DNA of 8,798 bases from Clostridiales bacterium (lineage in GTDB: Bacteria > Bacillota > Clostridia > Peptostreptococcales > JAAYPU01), in NCBI GenBank assembly GCA_012519645.1, contig JAAYPU010000313.1, positions 1-8,798 of the forward strand, in the 5' to 3' direction. The number at the start of each line of letters is the position of its first letter. Positions within the stretch are counted from its first letter, which is position 1. Shown here piece after piece: positions 1-4,408 of the stretch. The position numbers and the translations under genes were made by a program. The notes under the pieces were generated by a model. It was not told where the DNA came from. It saw nothing but the letters and a program-made list of their open reading frames with translations, and made no database searches.

Positions 1-165
1 ATTGCCCAAAGCCTCTCGCTGAAGTTCTTCTTCTGATATACTGTCCACTACTTGTACATCTGCATCTGTGGGGACTATTTCCTCCTCTTTGGTACATGCC
101 GAAAATAACATCGTATAAGCCAGTACTCCAATAACTGCAGCCACTATTATTTTTTTTCTTTGCAA
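1..165 (-). CDS. Putative lipoprotein, N-terminal part only (cut by window edge)
   Basis: This is an open frame of 55 codons that runs off the left edge. The proposed start is TTG at 163-165, preceded by GGAGAG with an 8-nt gap. An in-frame GTG at 172-174 lies too close to that ribosome binding site to be preferred. The product starts MQRKKIIVAAVIG, with a basic n-region and a hydrophobic stretch, then reaches FSAC followed by TKEEE. That fits a lipoprotein signal peptide with the cysteine at about residue 24, although the -3 residue is F rather than the usual L. The visible mature part is very acidic (EEE, SEEE). I do not recognise the family from 55 residues. An extended -10 promoter lies just upstream, so the gene is probably transcribed separately from the L,D-transpeptidase gene that precedes it on this strand. 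The lipoprotein call is good; the function is unknown. Confidence 0.72.
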   Translation of the reverse strand, partial: MQRKKIIVAAVIGVLAYTMLFSACTKEEEIVPTDADVQVVDSISEEELQREALGN

Positions 166-213
166 GACGATCACTCTCCAATAGTCAAAATGTTACATAA
201 TTCTACAAATATC

Positions 214-222
214 ATTATAACA
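214..222 (-). promoter_or_regulatory. Extended -10 promoter of the lipoprotein gene
   Basis: The minus strand reads TGTTATAAT, a perfect extended -10 element (TGnTATAAT). There is no good -35, which is normal for extended -10 promoters. Transcription would start near 207 and leave a leader of about 42 nt before the TTG start at 165. Confidence 0.55.
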
Positions 223-274
223 TCTTTTGCCGGGAAATAAATAAGAGTAAGTTTAAGCTTTCATTACATTTTAA

Positions 275-1525
275 CTATTCGATAACAATTATAACGGTTT
301 TGCCTATTTCTACCCAATCATAAAGAAACTTTGCATGAGAAGTATAATTTCTGACACACCTATGAGAGCGGGGTGTTGTCCCTATTGTAGCGGTATACTC
401 AATGTGCCCCGGATCAATTTTCTTTTCTTCTTTAATTGTATAGTTAACAGGAATACCGTGAATATATGTCCCTCCTGAAAATCTTATGGCATACGGCGCA
501 TAGCCTGCAATTTCTTTTGTCTCGTCATCCAAATATAAGAATTTTGCTTTCTTTTCTATTGCATAGAAATAACCTAATGCCGTTTCTATCTTGTGTTGGG
601 CTCTTTCACCCGTTGTGGCCAGTGTGTACGATACTAACACCCATTTACCGTTAATATATTCGAAAACACCTTCATTTTGATTGTTTCGGTCTATAATAAC
701 AATTTTTTTAACTTCGCTGAGGTTTTTTGATTTCATATATTTTTTGGGAACCCAGCATTGCAGCCCTCTGTGAAGCACATATACTTTATAATACTCGTCT
801 GTCGAATCAATAATACGGACCAAAGTACCATCTTCTATATATGCAAAGTTTTCTTTATCAGACAGATCAAAGTATCCCGGTGCACTTTGGCTTCTGCGGG
901 TACCATATTTATCTTTTTCAGTTCCTTTGTATAACGGCGCATAACCAGCTCCGTTTTTATAGTTATTGATAAAGGTAAGTTTGCCTTTTTTAAATTCACT
1001 GGTGACTTTTTCAATCTCTGAATACATCTTATCAAATTGAAATCTGCGCATCTCAACAAGAGGTGCTAATATGAAGCCAAATTGTTTATCCTCTCCATTC
1101 CACCAATAAACATGATACCATACGTCACTTTTATACTTTTCTATATATTCACCTTTTACAGTTTCATACAGATTTATCTTTTCAAAGCTTGTTGCCGTTC
1201 GTATTACTTTTCCGGAAAGTGAAGGAGCTTCCCGAATGTTGACATCATTTATAACGACTACATAGTCATAGTTTATAAAGTATTTATCATATTTTAGGTT
1301 TACCTCTACTTCCTCCGGCAGAAGAGTTGCATTTTCTTCAATCATAACACTCTCTTCCTGCAACTCGATTTGCAGTCCGTCCAGAGACTCATCCGTTTCA
1401 TATTCCGTTGCCTCTTCAGTTACAACACTGGATATGACTTGAATATCATCATAGGAATGACTATCAAAAGAAAAAATACTGGAAAATGAAAGAAAACACA
1501 ATATTAACAATACATCTCTTCCCAT
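275..1525 (-). CDS. Exported L,D-transpeptidase with SH3-like domains (YkuD family)
   Basis: Enzymes of this family make 3-3 cross-links in peptidoglycan, or attach proteins to it, outside the membrane. I chose ATG at 1525 (416 aa) because AGGTG lies 9 nt upstream. A GTG at 1537 is in frame but has no ribosome binding site and overlaps that AGGTG. Residues 1-20 (MGRDVLLILCFLSF...) form a signal peptide or anchor. An acidic linker follows, then an SH3b-like domain at about 85-155 (VNIREAPSLSGKVIR), a second SH3-like region at about 190-265 ending in CWVPKKYM, and the YkuD catalytic domain at about 273-416. Its signature is GGTYIHGIP, with H356, and SHRCVRN, with catalytic C390. R replaces the usual G in SHGC, and the gap between the two motifs is long, a form I believe occurs in clostridial members. 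It has no close operon partner. Its substrate preference is not visible. Confidence 0.9.
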   Translation of the reverse strand: MGRDVLLILCFLSFSSIFSFDSHSYDDIQVISSVVTEEATEYETDESLDGLQIELQEESVMIEENATLLPEEVEVNLKYDKYFINYDYVVVINDVNIREAPSLSGKVIRTATSFEKINLYETVKGEYIEKYKSDVWYHVYWWNGEDKQFGFILAPLVEMRRFQFDKMYSEIEKVTSEFKKGKLTFINNYKNGAGYAPLYKGTEKDKYGTRRSQSAPGYFDLSDKENFAYIEDGTLVRIIDSTDEYYKVYVLHRGLQCWVPKKYMKSKNLSEVKKIVIIDRNNQNEGVFEYINGKWVLVSYTLATTGERAQHKIETALGYFYAIEKKAKFLYLDDETKEIAGYAPYAIRFSGGTYIHGIPVNYTIKEEKKIDPGHIEYTATIGTTPRSHRCVRNYTSHAKFLYDWVEIGKTVIIVIE

Positions 1526-1571
1526 ACATTCATTCACCTGCTATTAATTTATCTTTATCTTAATTAATATG

Positions 1572-1604
1572 AAAAAAAAGACGGCTTAATGCCGACGATT
1601 TCGG
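1572..1604 (-). terminator. Possible terminator/attenuator upstream of the L,D-transpeptidase
   Basis: On the minus strand a short GC stem (CGGC, loop ATTAA, GCCG) is followed 2 nt later by eight T. A second stem, CCGA/TCGG with a 5-nt loop, overlaps its 5' arm, so the two cannot form together. The site lies after the queT terminator and about 45 nt before the transpeptidase start. It could be a backup terminator for queT or an attenuator of the downstream gene. The 4-bp stem is weak. Confidence 0.35.
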
Positions 1605-1616
1605 ATTTCTATATAA

Positions 1617-1752
1617 AGATAAGAGATAATAAATAACAGGTAATAGTTGATGAAAGCTTTGTTTCACAAAGCTAATAATCTTATCACTCCAAATTAAAAA
1701 AGGTTTTGCAACCGCAAAACCCACATAAACTATTATCTATTATCTTTTATCT
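1617..1752. repeat. Imperfect inverted repeat of an AGATAA-rich element around two hairpins
   Basis: The left arm at 1617-1652 reads AGATAAGAGATAATAAATAA and onward on the plus strand. The right arm at 1724-1752 reads AGATAAAAGATAATAGATAA and onward on the minus strand. Both end in AATAGTT(G/T)ATG and are followed inward by a hairpin: AGCTTTG/CAAAGCT at 1656-1674, and the queT terminator at 1702-1721. The right arm supplies the queT stop codon. A related copy ends the sensor kinase gene at 4373-4408. No coding frame lies between the arms. Confidence 0.5.
1696..1721 (-). terminator. Rho-independent terminator of queT
   Basis: On the minus strand a perfect 8-bp stem, GGTTTTGC/GCAAAACC with a 4-nt loop GGTT, is followed at once by six T and then AATTT. 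It lies 25 nt after the queT stop codon. Confidence 0.85.
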
Positions 1753-2214
1753 ATTAAAGATTCTGTCTTTATATTTCTCCAAATATCTTAACAGCGGGTA
1801 GCCAAGTCCGTAGCATGCTATCAGTTCGCCGATTCCTACCCATGCTATGCTTGCCCAAACAGGCACATCTAAAAGATAGCTTAGCATTATACCTATTATT
1901 AACGCATTCATTATAACCGGCGGTAAAGGTGCCAATATTTTATTTTTCATCTTATAGGTAATGAATGCCGCTGTAATCGTAGCCAGGCTTCCCAGAACAA
2001 TATCCAATAGCCCGTATCCTCCAACATAATTGGCTACTATACAGCCTACAAAAAGTCCCGGTATTGCGGCAGGTGTAAAAAAAGGCAATATGGTCAGGGC
2101 TTCTGAAATCCGAACCTGCATAAGTCCATAGCTGAAAGGTGCCGCAAGAATAGTGAGAGCAGCATATATCGCACCAATGATAGCTGCCTGAGTGATAAAT
2201 TTTGTCTTATCCAT
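1747..2214 (-). CDS. queT: QueT-family ECF transporter S-component (queuosine precursor uptake)
   Basis: QueT is the membrane substrate-binding subunit of a group II energy-coupling factor transporter, thought to import a queuosine precursor such as preQ1. The 155-residue length is typical for the family, and the protein is almost wholly hydrophobic with about five membrane segments. The family-defining stretch at about 29-62 contains YGLMQVRISEALTILPFFTP followed by AAIPGLFVGC, and a conserved NYVGGYGLLDIVLGSLAT follows. It starts at ATG 2214, with GGAGGA 6 nt upstream. The gene is single, with its own promoter, a preQ1 riboswitch over the ribosome binding site and its own terminator, so the riboswitch and the protein family support each other. 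QueT has no ATPase. Its likely partners are EcfA1, EcfA2 and EcfT, encoded at 7013-8798. Confidence 0.94.
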   Translation of the reverse strand: MDKTKFITQAAIIGAIYAALTILAAPFSYGLMQVRISEALTILPFFTPAAIPGLFVGCIVANYVGGYGLLDIVLGSLATITAAFITYKMKNKILAPLPPVIMNALIIGIMLSYLLDVPVWASIAWVGIGELIACYGLGYPLLRYLEKYKDRIFNR

Positions 2215-2220
2215 TTAATG

Positions 2221-2264
2221 TCCTCCGTAGTTTTGTTTTAAGTCAGGATGGTTTCGAACTGACT
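2221..2264 (-). promoter_or_regulatory. preQ1-I riboswitch controlling queT translation
   Basis: The minus strand has a stem AGTCAG/CTGACT (arms 2259-2264 and 2241-2246) with a 12-nt loop TTCGAAACCATC. Directly after it comes the A-rich tail TTAAAACAAAACTACGGAGG. Small stem, C-containing loop and A-rich tail are the layout of the class I preQ1 aptamer. The loop segment TTCG could pair with CGGA in the tail to form the pseudoknot, covering part of the queT ribosome binding site GGAGGA. This predicts translational repression when preQ1 is bound. I inferred the pseudoknot by eye. Confidence 0.85.
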
Positions 2265-2274
2265 GATGTTATAT

Positions 2275-2302
2275 ATAATAACAAATAATCGGGACTTTGC
2301 AA
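2275..2302 (-). promoter_or_regulatory. Promoter of queT
   Basis: The minus strand shows TTGCAA (2297-2302), a 16-nt spacer and TATTAT (2275-2280). Transcription would start near 2268, just before the preQ1 aptamer. The -35 element lies inside the terminator hairpin of the upstream gene, so the two signals overlap. Confidence 0.55.
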
Positions 2303-2315
2303 AGAAAATCCCGAT
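2288..2315 (-). terminator. Terminator hairpin after the stalk-domain protein gene
   Basis: A 7-bp stem, ATCGGGA/TCCCGAT, encloses an inner CTTT/AAAG stem and lies 23 nt after the stop codon at 2339. The tract after it on the minus strand (TATTTGTTATTATATAT) is T-rich but interrupted, so termination may be partial. Confidence 0.55.
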
Positions 2316-2338
2316 CATACCAATGTTAATATTATAAT

Positions 2339-3385
2339 TTAATAATTAAAGTACGTGTATTTGAGGGAACTTCCGGATTTATAAACCTTTACTAATCTTT
2401 CTCCGTCTTTTTCGTGACGGAAATATCCTATGACATTAGCATCTTCAAATGCATCCTGATCCACTATATATTCATAAATTTCTTTCATAAAATCCTCAAT
2501 ATCATCTTTATCATCCAATAAATCTTCCCACTGGCTGTCATAATAATCAATATCTATATTAATAAAGAAAATCAAGTCGTCAGTATCCCCTTCAAGCTCT
2601 ATATATAGTTCTTCATTATCGATACGTCTCATTTTTCCGAAATAGTCATCCACGAGTTTATCATTAAGCGCATCATAAAGAGAATATACAGTGCTTTCAG
2701 TGTTTTTTAAAACAACTTTTTTGCTGGAATTTACGGTAAATTGTAATATCTGCTTGGAACCGTCCTTCATTATACCTTCTATATCAGCATTTTTAAATTC
2801 ATCAAGAATATCATCAACTATCCCCTGGAGATACGTTGTCCGCTTGCTGGATGACAAAGCATTCCAATCTTCCTTATCCGTTCTGATTGTTACGGTTATA
2901 TCATCTTTATCTCCGGATAAAGTAATTGTAAAATCGACATTATTATAATCACTATGGTCTTTGTTTAATTTATCCTCTAGATCTTCAATATCCTCAACCT
3001 TGCCTGTTGTCAAAGCTTTAATTTCTTCCTGAAGCCTAGCAATATCCGCATCCTTAATAGCCAGCTGATTTCTCAAATCATTGATAGTAGCGTCCGTACT
3101 TGCATTGTCAGTAATAATAGCTGTCTTAGCCGTATCATTCCAAAGCAGGCTTTTATTAAATAAAGTTGTCATCTTGCGTAATGGAAGATATGTTGTACCG
3201 TCTATAATGATAGGTGTAACAGTATCAGTGACATCCTTATTATTATAATTAACTTTTACTGATCCATGCCATACGTCCATAACTTTCTTATATCCGAGTT
3301 GAGTGTTTCCAAAAGAGAAAAAGGTCAGGCATATAATAATCGTTAATATAATTAATGTTAATTTTTTAAATCCTAGCTTTTTCAT
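2339..3385 (-). CDS. Secreted stalk-domain protein (copper amine oxidase N-terminal-like) with a duplicated domain
   Basis: This is a 348-residue exported protein of unknown function. Residues 1-26 are a signal peptide (basic MKKLGFKK, then LTLIILTIIICLTFFSF). Residues 34-93 look like the copper amine oxidase N-terminal or stalk domain, with VKVNYNNKDV and the typical PIIIDGTTYLPLRKMTTLF followed by WNDTAKTAII. This domain is usually a non-enzymatic surface module. Residues 97-142 are a charged coiled coil. Two related alpha/beta units of about 80 residues follow: 150-228 (TLSGDKDDITVTIRTDKEDW) and 259-345 (ELEGDTDDLIFFINIDI). The whole is rich in D and E. No catalytic motif is visible. ATG at 3385 has AGGAGG 9 nt upstream. 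It appears to be a single-gene transcript, with a candidate promoter upstream and a hairpin after the stop. A surface or cell-wall role is inference. Confidence 0.85.
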   Translation of the reverse strand: MKKLGFKKLTLIILTIIICLTFFSFGNTQLGYKKVMDVWHGSVKVNYNNKDVTDTVTPIIIDGTTYLPLRKMTTLFNKSLLWNDTAKTAIITDNASTDATINDLRNQLAIKDADIARLQEEIKALTTGKVEDIEDLEDKLNKDHSDYNNVDFTITLSGDKDDITVTIRTDKEDWNALSSSKRTTYLQGIVDDILDEFKNADIEGIMKDGSKQILQFTVNSSKKVVLKNTESTVYSLYDALNDKLVDDYFGKMRRIDNEELYIELEGDTDDLIFFINIDIDYYDSQWEDLLDDKDDIEDFMKEIYEYIVDQDAFEDANVIGYFRHEKDGERLVKVYKSGSSLKYTYFNY

Positions 3386-3429
3386 CCGTATGTACCTCCT
3401 ATTATTTATAAAGAATACTATTCACCTAT

Positions 3430-3458
3430 ATAATATACTAAGTTTAAAATATTTTAAA
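3430..3458 (-). promoter_or_regulatory. Weak promoter candidate overlapping a 16-bp palindrome, stalk-domain gene
   Basis: On the minus strand TTTAAA and TATTAT are separated by 17 nt, about 45-70 nt before the ATG. The -35 is poor. It sits within the perfect palindrome TTTAAAATATTTTAAA (3443-3458), which could be an operator or could simply reflect AT-rich composition. Confidence 0.35.
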
Positions 3459-3528
3459 GAAAAGCTTTTAATTTGTCTGATTTTTTGGCAAATTTTCTAA
3501 CATACTATTTTTTTCTTTAAATATTATG

Positions 3529-3557
3529 TTTACAGATAATTATATTTTGGCTATAAT
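3529..3557 (+). promoter_or_regulatory. Strong promoter of the antitoxin small RNA
   Basis: The plus strand has TTTACA (3529-3534), an exact 17-nt spacer and a perfect TATAAT (3552-3557). It is one of the best sigma-A-type promoters in the window and faces away from the stalk-domain gene. Transcription would start near 3564, a few bases before the first hairpin of the small RNA. Confidence 0.75.
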
Positions 3558-3563
3558 GTCATT

Positions 3564-3649
3564 GTATGGTAATCGGAATGCAAAATGAGATTACCATAAA
3601 ACCTAACCCTTTTTAATCACACTGCCCTGCAGTAGTGATTATTTTTTTT
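3564..3649 (+). ncRNA. Putative antisense antitoxin RNA of a type I toxin-antitoxin system
   Basis: A strong promoter and a strong terminator about 90 nt apart, with no credible reading frame between them, define an RNA of about 86 nt. Its 5' half forms a perfect 10-bp hairpin, TATGGTAATC/GATTACCATA (3565-3598), with a 14-nt loop. A single-stranded linker, AAACCTAACCCTTTTT, leads to the terminator stem. The RNA converges on the holin-like toxin gene and overlaps its last four codons, including the stop, as well as its whole 3' untranslated region. This is the layout of RatA/TxpA and SR4/BsrG in Bacillus, where the antisense RNA pairs with the 3' end of the toxin mRNA and promotes its decay. 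The antitoxin role is inferred from position. Confidence 0.72.
3615..3649 (+). terminator. Rho-independent terminator of the antitoxin RNA
   Basis: The stem AATCAC-ACTGC/GCAGT-(A)-GTGATT is 11 bp with one bulged A and a CCT loop, followed by ATTTTTTTT. The same hairpin on the minus strand is followed by AAAAAGGG, so it should not end the toxin transcript by a U-tract. Confidence 0.85.
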
Positions 3650-3749
3650 CCTTATTCATTGTTTTAGTTAAAACAATAATTAAGGAAATAAGCGATATCA
3701 ATAACACCCCAAACGCTATCATAAGTGATATTGCTTGATATGTACTCAT
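3639..3749 (-). CDS. Holin-like type I toxin (BsrG/TxpA-like), 36 aa
   Basis: The peptide starts MSTYQAISLMIAFGVLLISL, continues through a hydrophobic stretch and ends in the polar tail TKTMNKEKK. From memory, the opening MSTY-x-(A/S)-x-x-x-MI-x-F matches TxpA (MSTYESLMVMIGFA) and BsrG (MTVYESLMIMINFG), members of the putative holin-like toxin family. Length, single membrane helix at about 6-27 and basic tail all fit. These peptides insert in the cell's own membrane and are lethal or growth-arresting when not repressed. The ATG at 3749 is preceded by GGAAGTGGTGTGAT, which holds a ribosome binding site buried in a stem. A convergent small RNA overlaps the 3' end. It could be a chromosomal or prophage-remnant copy, but I see no phage genes nearby. 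The family call is firm; toxicity is inferred. Confidence 0.85.
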   Translation of the reverse strand: MSTYQAISLMIAFGVLLISLISLIIVLTKTMNKEKK

Positions 3750-3755
3750 ATCACA

Positions 3756-3787
3756 CCACTTCCCTTCGGAATTTAAATAGGAAGTGG
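3756..3787 (-). promoter_or_regulatory. Stem sequestering the toxin ribosome binding site
   Basis: In the toxin mRNA leader CCACTTCC (3780-3787) is perfectly complementary to GGAAGTGG (3756-3763), with a 16-nt loop. The second arm is the ribosome binding region, 6 nt before the ATG. This should keep translation low until the leader is opened or processed, as known for other type I toxins. Confidence 0.65.
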
Positions 3788-3814
3788 CAATCCCAATTCA
3801 CGTTTCCGATTACC
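3786..3814 (-). promoter_or_regulatory. 5' hairpin of the toxin mRNA, mirror copy of the antitoxin 5' hairpin
   Basis: GGTAATC (3808-3814) pairs with GATTGCC (3786-3792) through one U-G pair, leaving a 15-nt loop that starts GGAAACG. The antitoxin RNA starts with GGTAATCGGAA as well, again as the 5' arm of a hairpin. The last two bases of the 3' arm are shared with the stem that hides the ribosome binding site, so the two folds compete slightly. Confidence 0.5.
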
Positions 3815-3823
3815 CCTATGGAT

Positions 3824-3852
3824 ATAATATCAAAAATAGTTTAATTTTTCCA
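3824..3852 (-). promoter_or_regulatory. Promoter of the toxin mRNA
   Basis: The minus strand reads TGGAAA (3847-3852), 17 nt, TATTAT (3824-3829). The predicted start near 3817 gives a 68-nt leader that begins almost exactly at the 5' hairpin. It is weaker than the antitoxin promoter, as expected for a repressed toxin. Confidence 0.55.
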
Positions 3853-3950
3853 TTACGTTTTTATTACAAATACTTTAACCCAATCATTTATTTTAATTAG
3901 ACTATTCACTGCGAAAATTGTTCCAAGTGCATGACTATATTTATTAATAA

Positions 3951-3970
3951 AGCTCCTTAAATAAGGAGCT
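3951..3970 (-). terminator. Terminator after the small cysteine-rich gene
   Basis: A perfect stem AGCTCCTT/AAGGAGCT with a 4-nt loop is followed on the minus strand by TTATTAATAAATATA. The T-tract is interrupted. It lies about 50 nt after the stop codon at 4020 and separates this gene from the toxin locus. Confidence 0.65.
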
Positions 3971-4019
3971 GTTCTAATATAAATAATTTTCAAGTATTAA
4001 TACTGTTGTATAATACTTG

Positions 4020-4187
4020 TTATCTGCAATGATGACGTCTTTCATTTTCTAATGCATTTGCAATTCTGTCTAATTGACATGCAATACAACTTAATACTTT
4101 TTTGATATCCTCTAATTCATCACTGCAATCGCATCTGTTTCTATCTCTTTCGGATTCTGTTTCCCTATCCCTTTCGCATAAATTCAT
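4020..4187 (-). CDS. Small cysteine-rich, charged protein of unknown function (55 aa)
   Basis: I place the start at ATG 4187, because AGGAGG lies 7 nt upstream. A longer frame to 4241 has no ribosome binding site. The 55 residues contain six cysteines, arranged as C4, C19-D-C21, C34-IA-C37 and C54. A very charged N-terminal part (ERDRETESERDRNR) is followed by an amphipathic helix at about 23-50 (LEDIKKVL, then LDRIANALENE), and the tail is RRHHCR. There is no signal peptide or membrane segment. The paired cysteines could bind metal or form disulphides, and the helix suggests oligomerisation. Small Cys-rich proteins of this sort occur among spore-coat components of clostridia, but nothing here proves that. 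The gene stands alone with its own terminator. I do not recognise a named family. Confidence 0.7.
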   Translation of the reverse strand: MNLCERDRETESERDRNRCDCSDELEDIKKVLSCIACQLDRIANALENERRHHCR

Positions 4188-4293
4188 ACCTATTCCTCCT
4201 CGTAAATTTATATTTAAACTCTTTATATTTTTTAATCTCAATTTATCATATTTCGTTACGGAAGAATTGGTGTAATCTTTATCGTTTATAGTT

Positions 4294-4307
4294 TATGGTG
4301 TATGATT
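4294..4307. repeat. Copy 1 of a 14-bp direct repeat flanking the two-component system
   Basis: TATGGTGTATGATT occurs here, about 96 bp after the kinase gene, and again at 6605-6618, about 84 bp before the regulator gene, in the same orientation. Less exact relatives (GTTTATCGTGTATAGTGTA) occur at 6706-6724, so this belongs to a small family of degenerate intergenic repeats. Confidence 0.5.
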
Positions 4308-4372
4308 GAACAATAGTTTAACAATTGTTATTGATTTAAATTGAATGTAGAATTTTGCAAATCAAATTTCTT

Positions 4373-4408
4373 CCTAAACTGTTATCTATTATTTTTTATC
4401 TTTTATCT
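4373..4408 (-). repeat. AGATAA-rich element providing the kinase stop codon
   Basis: The minus strand reads AGATAAAAGATAAAAAATAA and then TAGATAACAGTTTAGG. The first AGATAA contains the kinase stop codon (4403-4405). The queT gene ends in the same way at 1724-1752. It is followed by AAGAAATTTGATTTGCAAAATTC (4351-4373), an imperfect hairpin that resembles the ecfT terminator and may act as a weak terminator. Confidence 0.5.

Noticed and set aside
466..654. Plus-strand open frame of 62 codons opposite the L,D-transpeptidase
   Set aside because: It lies wholly inside a well-supported gene, has no ribosome binding site and its product resembles no protein. The same applies to other antisense frames at 2691-2948, 3303-3500, 4793-5029, 5814-6044, 6253-6441, 6384-6644 and 7840-8064, and to the minus-strand frame at 835-1059.
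1555..1567. CATATTA upstream of the L,D-transpeptidase as a sigma-G -10 element
   Set aside because: The -10 fits the consensus, but the -35 region is poor and the spacing is 16 nt. In AT-rich DNA the match is expected by chance.
1608..1755. A MITE-like transposable element between queT and the L,D-transpeptidase
   Set aside because: The inverted arms are imperfect and internally repetitive, I see no target-site duplication, and one arm is part of a coding sequence end. A dispersed degenerate repeat explains it with fewer assumptions.
3601..3660. Bidirectional terminator ending both toxin and antitoxin RNAs
   Set aside because: Only the plus strand has a T-tract after the stem. On the minus strand the stem is followed by AAAAAGGG, so the toxin mRNA 3' end must be set in another way.
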